Below are positions 7,501 to 10,438 of a DNA stretch of 10,438 nt, piece after piece. The DNA lies in the NCBI GenBank assembly GCA_020859745.1, contig JAJBVQ010000129.1, positions 1 to 10,438 on the forward strand, written 5' to 3'. The number at the start of each line of letters is the position of its first letter. The first letter of the stretch is position 1. The translations under genes were made by a program, and so were the position numbers. Below the pieces are notes generated by a model, which saw only the letters and a program-made list of their open reading frames with translations, did not search any database and had not been told where the DNA came from. This DNA is from Rikenellaceae bacterium (GTDB lineage: Bacteria > Bacteroidota > Bacteroidia > Bacteroidales > Rikenellaceae).

Positions 7501-9365
7501 TTTTGCGCCGTCAGCATGCCGCCCAGCCGCAGGTCGGCCCTCAGGGCGGCGTTGTCGCTGGTCAGCCGCCCGTCCAGCCGGTTGTCCGCCAGCTGCACCG
7601 TGAGGTCGATGTCTTTATAATCGAAAAGGTTGTATTCCGCCTGTGCGATCCGCAGTTCGGCCTGCACCGCAGTTTTCGAGGAGAGAAAGTCGAATCCGTG
7701 GCCCTCCGCCTTGAGCGCCAGCGTCACGAAGCCCAGCGAGTCGGCGGGCAGGAACCGGAAGAGCGGCAAGCTGTCTATCTTCACGTCCGCCCGGTAGCGT
7801 TCCCCTTTCGGGCTGAACGAACCGTCCAAAGCCACCCGGCCCTCGGCGGCCTGCAAAGCCATATTCCCGCTGTAAGTCCCCGGCACGGCCTGCGCCTCGC
7901 CCCGGAACCGCAGCGGGGGCAGGGTGATGCCTTTGGGCAGGAATGCCGCCAACAACTGCGGGTCGGTCACTGCTCCCCCGAAAGTCGCTTTGCCGGCCAT
8001 CCTCTCCGGTGCAGTGAGCGACCGTACCCGCCCTTCGGCGGTGAAGTCCAGCACTTTGGGAAGCGACAGGGCCAGTTTGACCAACCGCAGTTCACCCAGC
8101 GTTCCCGACAGGCGGGCTTCGAGCGTCAGGTCGCGTCCGGCCAGCTTGCGGCGCAGGGTGTCGCCTACCTCCACCAGCCGGAAAATGTCGGCCGTGCCGA
8201 GCGTGACCGCCAGGTTCGCATCCACCGGTGCGGCCGGCTCCATCGAAGCGATGCCCGCCCCGACGGAGAGGTCGGCCCGGATCGAGGAAGCGGGGGTCTG
8301 CAACAAAAAATTGCGCAGGGCGTAGCCCGCGCTGTCCATCGCTACTCGTCCGTGCGCTTCGGTCACCGACAGGCCCGAACGCTCCGTGAAGGCCAGTTCG
8401 GCCAGTATGGCCCGTATCTCCGTCCCCCGGTTGAAAACTGAGTCCAGCTCGAGGTTCAGGCCGCTTACCTCGATATGGTGAGGGTCGAAACCTTCGGCCG
8501 GAGTGCCGTAAGGCAACCCGTAGCGGGCCTCGTTCTCCGCCAGTTGCACCCGGGTCACGCTTACTGTCCACGGCAGGCTGGCCGCGGTATCTGCGGGCGC
8601 CGAGGGCGTCGCATGGGCGGCCTGCGGAATGGCAGCCGTGTCGGCAAGGTAGGCGTAATCCCCCTTTTCGATCAGCACGCTGCCCGCGGCGATCATCTGG
8701 GCTCCCAGATCGACCGTGCAGGAGTCGATGCTCCCGGAGGCGATCCGGGCCGTCAGGTCGGTCACAGCCGGCGAGGTGTGCATCGTGAACGCGATGTCGT
8801 CTAGGGTCAGCTTTTCGGCCACGATCCTCCACAGAAGCGGCGCGGAGGCCGTATCGACTGCCGTCGTGTCGGGCTGCGCCTCGCCCAGCGCCAGCCGCAC
8901 GTCGCCGCCGCTGAGCCGGATCGTCGGCACGTGGGCGACCTGCGCGCCCAGATCCACGTTGTCGGCTTCGAGGGCGAACTCCTTGACCCGCACCTGCAAA
9001 TCCATCGCTCCGGTGGTATCCGCCAGGTGGAACGAGGCGTCGCCGAAAGTGAATCGTTTCACGACCACCTCTTTGCGCAGCAGCGGCAGCAGGGAGACAT
9101 CGGCCCGCAGGGTGCGGCAGCTGAAGAGAGTGTCACCCGTGGTGGTAATAGCTTGTGCGTCATCCACGGCCAGCCGCAGCGGGAATTTCAGCCGGAGCCG
9201 CTCCACGGAGAGCTGCATGCCGAGGTTCTCGGAGACGTACCGGACGGCTTTTTTCTTGATGAAATCCTGCACCGGAGGCAGGTAAAGGGCCACCAGAAGC
9301 AATAGCACCAATCCCAGCAGGATGGCCAGCACGCGCAACGTATATTTGATGATCTTCCGGACCAT
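4542..9365 (-). CDS. tamB: TamB: inner-membrane-anchored periplasmic bridge of the translocation and assembly module
   Basis: This 1607-residue protein belongs to the TamB/AsmA-like group, whose long beta-taco rod spans the periplasm, supporting outer-membrane protein assembly and, in E. coli, phospholipid traffic. Features in order: an N-terminal membrane anchor (residues about 11-30, hydrophobic, preceded by VRKIIKYTLR), an AsmA-like start (QLSVERLRLKFPLRLAVDDA), more than 1000 residues of repetitive alternating beta-strand pattern, and the conserved C-terminal TamB (DUF490) domain from about residue 1243. That domain includes VSIDPDVEVSVFLSEDG, GGDLTYSMN and the LEYQLTRRDNMYLKLFR segment. 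The last 45 residues are an unusual highly charged Lys/Arg/Glu tail. The frame stays open upstream to 9554, but I place the start at ATG 9365, directly before the membrane anchor. The upstream extension has no recognisable domain and runs into the regulatory palindrome. It is first in transcription order, with tamL 506 bases downstream. Confidence 0.93.
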   Translation of the reverse strand: MVRKIIKYTLRVLAILLGLVLLLLVALYLPPVQDFIKKKAVRYVSENLGMQLSVERLRLKFPLRLAVDDAQAITTTGDTLFSCRTLRADVSLLPLLRKEVVVKRFTFGDASFHLADTTGAMDLQVRVKEFALEADNVDLGAQVAHVPTIRLSGGDVRLALGEAQPDTTAVDTASAPLLWRIVAEKLTLDDIAFTMHTSPAVTDLTARIASGSIDSCTVDLGAQMIAAGSVLIEKGDYAYLADTAAIPQAAHATPSAPADTAASLPWTVSVTRVQLAENEARYGLPYGTPAEGFDPHHIEVSGLNLELDSVFNRGTEIRAILAELAFTERSGLSVTEAHGRVAMDSAGYALRNFLLQTPASSIRADLSVGAGIASMEPAAPVDANLAVTLGTADIFRLVEVGDTLRRKLAGRDLTLEARLSGTLGELRLVKLALSLPKVLDFTAEGRVRSLTAPERMAGKATFGGAVTDPQLLAAFLPKGITLPPLRFRGEAQAVPGTYSGNMALQAAEGRVALDGSFSPKGERYRADVKIDSLPLFRFLPADSLGFVTLALKAEGHGFDFLSSKTAVQAELRIAQAEYNLFDYKDIDLTVQLADNRLDGRLTSDNAALRADLRLGGMLTAQKQEAGIFGSIRTLDLQQMHFVDEVLTASTHLEAKAYATNWDSYAAALDLDSLRIRYGTFESLVPYTSLTAEADTAHVQAGVNSGDLKLTFRAERRLDSLSAALARTAAAVKYQIGAGCVNTDTLERLLPPFRLDFRAARNNILNIYLRSQGAGFGRATLTASAADGRPFGFKAEVNQFSTRGIVLDTLTAGVGGRNGQLQYYVRLANRPGNKNRMGNVALYGHAQGNTGLIHLSQRDLKKGTGLDFGLRATLEDSSVTVNLLPNRPVFGFAQWSVNDGNYVRYGFDRTLAADLRVTRPGQSFSLQSVSEEDMPRGSIRLGLQGISIGGVLKVLPTAPPIGGRLGADLTFGMSDSTMAAKGNLTIDTLLYDSRRVGDIGLNLAYRTDTLSGQQGSATLLIDRKTALSVNGRFNKADSVAAVRLTADIPGIPLAAANPFLPEGSGSLSGLLKGHVEADGSMKALQLAGSLKFDSTAVDVAAIGTRFGITDTPIVLQGDKVLFKDFGLIAPNKHRLTVNGNIDIGDFSQVTADLRVKGSDFQLINVPRSEGSMIFGQASADLSARARGPLDALNIRGDVNLLTGTEVTYVMQDSPMGIQDKSQNVVNFTAFNDTTTVYAVRPPSMLRLGGIDMLMNVSIDPDVEVSVFLSEDGQNRIDLQGGGDLTYSMNRLGDTRFAGKYELSGGRVRYSPPVISAKDFSITPGGYVSWTGDIADPSFAIRAVETVRTTVTLEDQTTRQVNFEISINISGSLENLDVKFDLSAPEDLTLQNQLASLTPEQRQNQAMSLLIYNTYSGPGTSAKVNAGNPLNSFIAKELNQWAQNSLKGVDLSFGVDSYDDASAGPDGTRTDYSYKLSKKFFDNRVRVSVGGKVSTGGDPNQNAAENLVDDISLEYQLTRRDNMYLKLFRQTNFESILEGEVTETGVGFGVRKKVLKLRDLFKLTPEKKEVKAERKAERRAKREEKRKERREDHKNKEAVITEEPEPQTE

Positions 9366-9435
9366 GGACCGCTCGGGGAGTAGTAAATACAGTAGGATAG
9401 GTAAGGTTTGTTGCCGTATATTGCAAAATCTGTTC

Positions 9436-9465
9436 CTAAGATAGTATTTCCCCCCGGTTTTTAAA
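9436..9465 (-). promoter_or_regulatory. Possible tamB promoter
   Basis: Read on the minus strand, TTTA (9462-9465) is followed after 18 bases by TATCTTAG (9436-9443). Each box has one mismatch to TTTG / TAnnTTTG and the spacing is slightly short. It would give a leader of about 65 bases before the tamB ATG at 9365, which also supports that start choice. The TAnnTTAG variant is the same as in the lipoprotein promoter candidate at 852-883. Confidence 0.35.
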
Positions 9466-9537
9466 CGCCCATCTTTGGGGATGTATGAAAACATTCGGCT
9501 TCCAGCGGGGCTGAGCATCGGAATGACCGGTGATTTT

Positions 9538-9570
9538 TGTATTTTTTGGAACAATGTTCCAAAAAATACA
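9538..9570. promoter_or_regulatory. Perfect 33-base palindrome, probable IclR-family operator
   Basis: Fifteen bases (9538-9552) are repeated exactly inverted at 9556-9570 around a 3-base AAT centre. The core TGGAACAATGTTCCA (9547-9561) shares both outer pentamers, TGGAA and TTCCA, and the 15-base size with the E. coli IclR consensus TGGAAATNATTTCCA. It sits in the divergent region between tamB (-) and the IclR-family gene (+), 100 bases before the latter, and covers the spacer of that gene's predicted promoter. The simplest reading is autorepression. A bidirectional terminator is possible from the A/T arms, but no gene ends nearby. The rest of the 305-base intergenic region (9366-9670) holds only the promoter candidates listed. 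Confidence 0.65.
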
Positions 9571-9578
9571 TATATTTG
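9545..9578 (+). promoter_or_regulatory. Bacteroides-type promoter of the IclR-family gene
   Basis: TATATTTG at 9571-9578 is an exact match to the TAnnTTTG -7 box. TTTG at 9545-9548 lies 22 bases upstream, one base longer than the usual spacing. Transcription should begin near 9584, giving a leader of about 85 bases. The -33 box and nearly the whole spacer lie inside the palindrome at 9538-9570, so a protein bound there would block polymerase. Confidence 0.55.
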
Positions 9579-9670
9579 TCCGGATAGGGATTTGAGCAGG
9601 CTTCGCTTCGGCCGTTCCGGGTCGATCCGGCTTGACTCTCTTTGAAAAGGGATAATTTAATTGACTGACA

Positions 9671-10438
9671 ATGGAACGGAAAGAGGGCTATTTGGTGCCG
9701 ATCCTGCACAAAGGGTTCGCGTTGATGGAGTACCTGGGCCGTTGGCCGGGGGGCAGGACGCTGGCGCAAACATTGGCGGACCTGGACTTTCCGAAAACGA
9801 CGCTGCACCGCCTGCTGGCGGCGCTGACGGAGGAAGGGTATGTCTGTCTCGATCCGGAGACGTGGCGGTTTACGCTGTCGCGGCGCCTGCTCCGGCTGGG
9901 TCTGGCGGCACTGGGGGAAGCGGGTTTGGTGGAGTATGCCTTGCAGCCGATGCGGGCGTTGCGCGACCGGGTGTGCGAGAGTGTGATGCTGGGGGTCTTT
10001 ATGGACAACCGGGTGGTACTGCTGGAGCAGGTCTTAGGGTCGCACAATTTCACCTTCATGCTGAAGCCGGGCACTGATTTCTGTCTGCATGCGTCGGCCC
10101 CGGGCAAACTGTACCTGGCGTTCCTGCCTGCCGAAGAGCGGGAGGCGGCGTTGGGGGCGGTGGATTTCCGGATTTTTACGCAGAATACGATCGGAAGCCG
10201 GAAGGCGCTGGAAGCGGAGTTGGATGCGATACGGAGACAGGGCTATGCGACGGATGCGGAGGAGCAGATGGAGGGGGTGAATTGTGTGGCGGCGCCGGTG
10301 TTCAATTCGTTCGGCGAGATAGCGGCGGTCATCTGGATCTGGGTGCCGAGCGGGCGGCTGGGGCGTGACGGCTTTACGGAGTCGGCGGTTCAGGTCGTCG
10401 AGGCTGAGGATGCGGTGTCGGCGAGGATGGGGTTGAAG
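9671..10438 (+). CDS. IclR-family transcriptional regulator (3' end beyond the window)
   Basis: The frame from the ATG at 9671 is open for 256 codons to the window edge with no stop. IclR proteins are usually about 250-270 residues, so it is probably almost complete. Residues about 7-67 form the winged helix-turn-helix, with LAQTLADLDFPKTTLHRLLA (31-50) as the helix-turn-helix. The effector-binding domain follows, with the family signature LHASAPGKLYLAFL (139-152) and the GYATDAEEQMEGVNCVAAPV block (191-210) that includes the conserved Cys205. An in-frame TGA at 9662-9664 makes 9671 the first possible ATG. No Shine-Dalgarno sequence is seen. Family members bind a small metabolite, often a carbon source or aromatic acid, and repress or activate neighbouring catabolic genes. 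The ligand cannot be read from the sequence. The palindrome at 9538-9570 is its likely binding site. It is transcribed away from tamB, so its targets may lie to the right. Confidence 0.93.
   Translation, partial: MERKEGYLVPILHKGFALMEYLGRWPGGRTLAQTLADLDFPKTTLHRLLAALTEEGYVCLDPETWRFTLSRRLLRLGLAALGEAGLVEYALQPMRALRDRVCESVMLGVFMDNRVVLLEQVLGSHNFTFMLKPGTDFCLHASAPGKLYLAFLPAEEREAALGAVDFRIFTQNTIGSRKALEAELDAIRRQGYATDAEEQMEGVNCVAAPVFNSFGEIAAVIWIWVPSGRLGRDGFTESAVQVVEAEDAVSARMGLK

Noticed and set aside
4551..8441. Long plus-strand open frames opposite tamB (e.g. 4551-5732, 6537-7364, 7413-8441)
   Set aside because: Same reason: antisense shadows of a confident 1607-residue gene, with compositionally biased products and no domains.
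9366..9554. Upstream extension of tamB to an ATG at 9554
   Set aside because: The extra 63 residues precede the membrane anchor, have no domain, and would place the start codon inside the regulatory palindrome. ATG 9365 fits the TamB architecture.
9461..10107. Minus-strand frames opposite the IclR gene (9461-9808 and 9688-10107)
   Set aside because: Antisense to a gene with clear IclR signatures; Arg/Ser-rich products with no domain.

Overview
The window reads as chromosomal DNA from a GC-rich member of the Bacteroidia. An Alistipes-like (Rikenellaceae) source is my best guess, but it is an inference. The reasons are a TamA homologue that is also a lipoprotein (the TamL form typical of Bacteroidetes), start codons without clear Shine-Dalgarno sequences, promoter candidates matching the Bacteroides-type TTTG / TAnnTTTG pattern, and a strong G/C preference at third codon positions. 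I see no transposase, integrase, CRISPR array, tRNA or rRNA. Most of the window is ordinary core genome.

Layout, left to right. Positions 110-817 (+) encode a Sir2-type NAD-dependent deacylase, and 938-1504 (+) a small lipoprotein of unrecognised family. The 120-base gap between them holds a promoter candidate overlapping a strong intrinsic terminator. A long GC-rich hairpin (1562-1602) separates these from two large minus-strand genes. These are tamB (4542-9365), an inner-membrane-anchored periplasmic bridge protein, and downstream of it tamL (1711-4035), the outer-membrane POTRA/beta-barrel partner. The last gene, 9671 to the right edge (+), is an IclR-family regulator that runs out of the window.

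Two intergenic regions deserve attention. The 506 bases between tamB and tamL (4036-4541) contain no convincing gene but are packed with about ten hairpins, one of them an 18-pair stem. This looks like a dispersed structured repeat or an RNA element inserted between the two halves of one envelope machine. The 305-base divergent region 9366-9670 carries a perfect 15+3+15 palindrome whose core, TGGAACAATGTTCCA, has the same outer bases as the classical IclR-family operator. It overlaps the predicted promoter of the IclR gene, which suggests autoregulation.

Functionally, TamB and TamL should act together: TamB spans the periplasm from the inner membrane and docks on the TamL POTRA domains, supporting outer-membrane protein assembly and/or lipid transport. 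The deacylase, the orphan lipoprotein and the IclR regulator show no obvious pathway link to them. The IclR targets probably lie to the right of the window.
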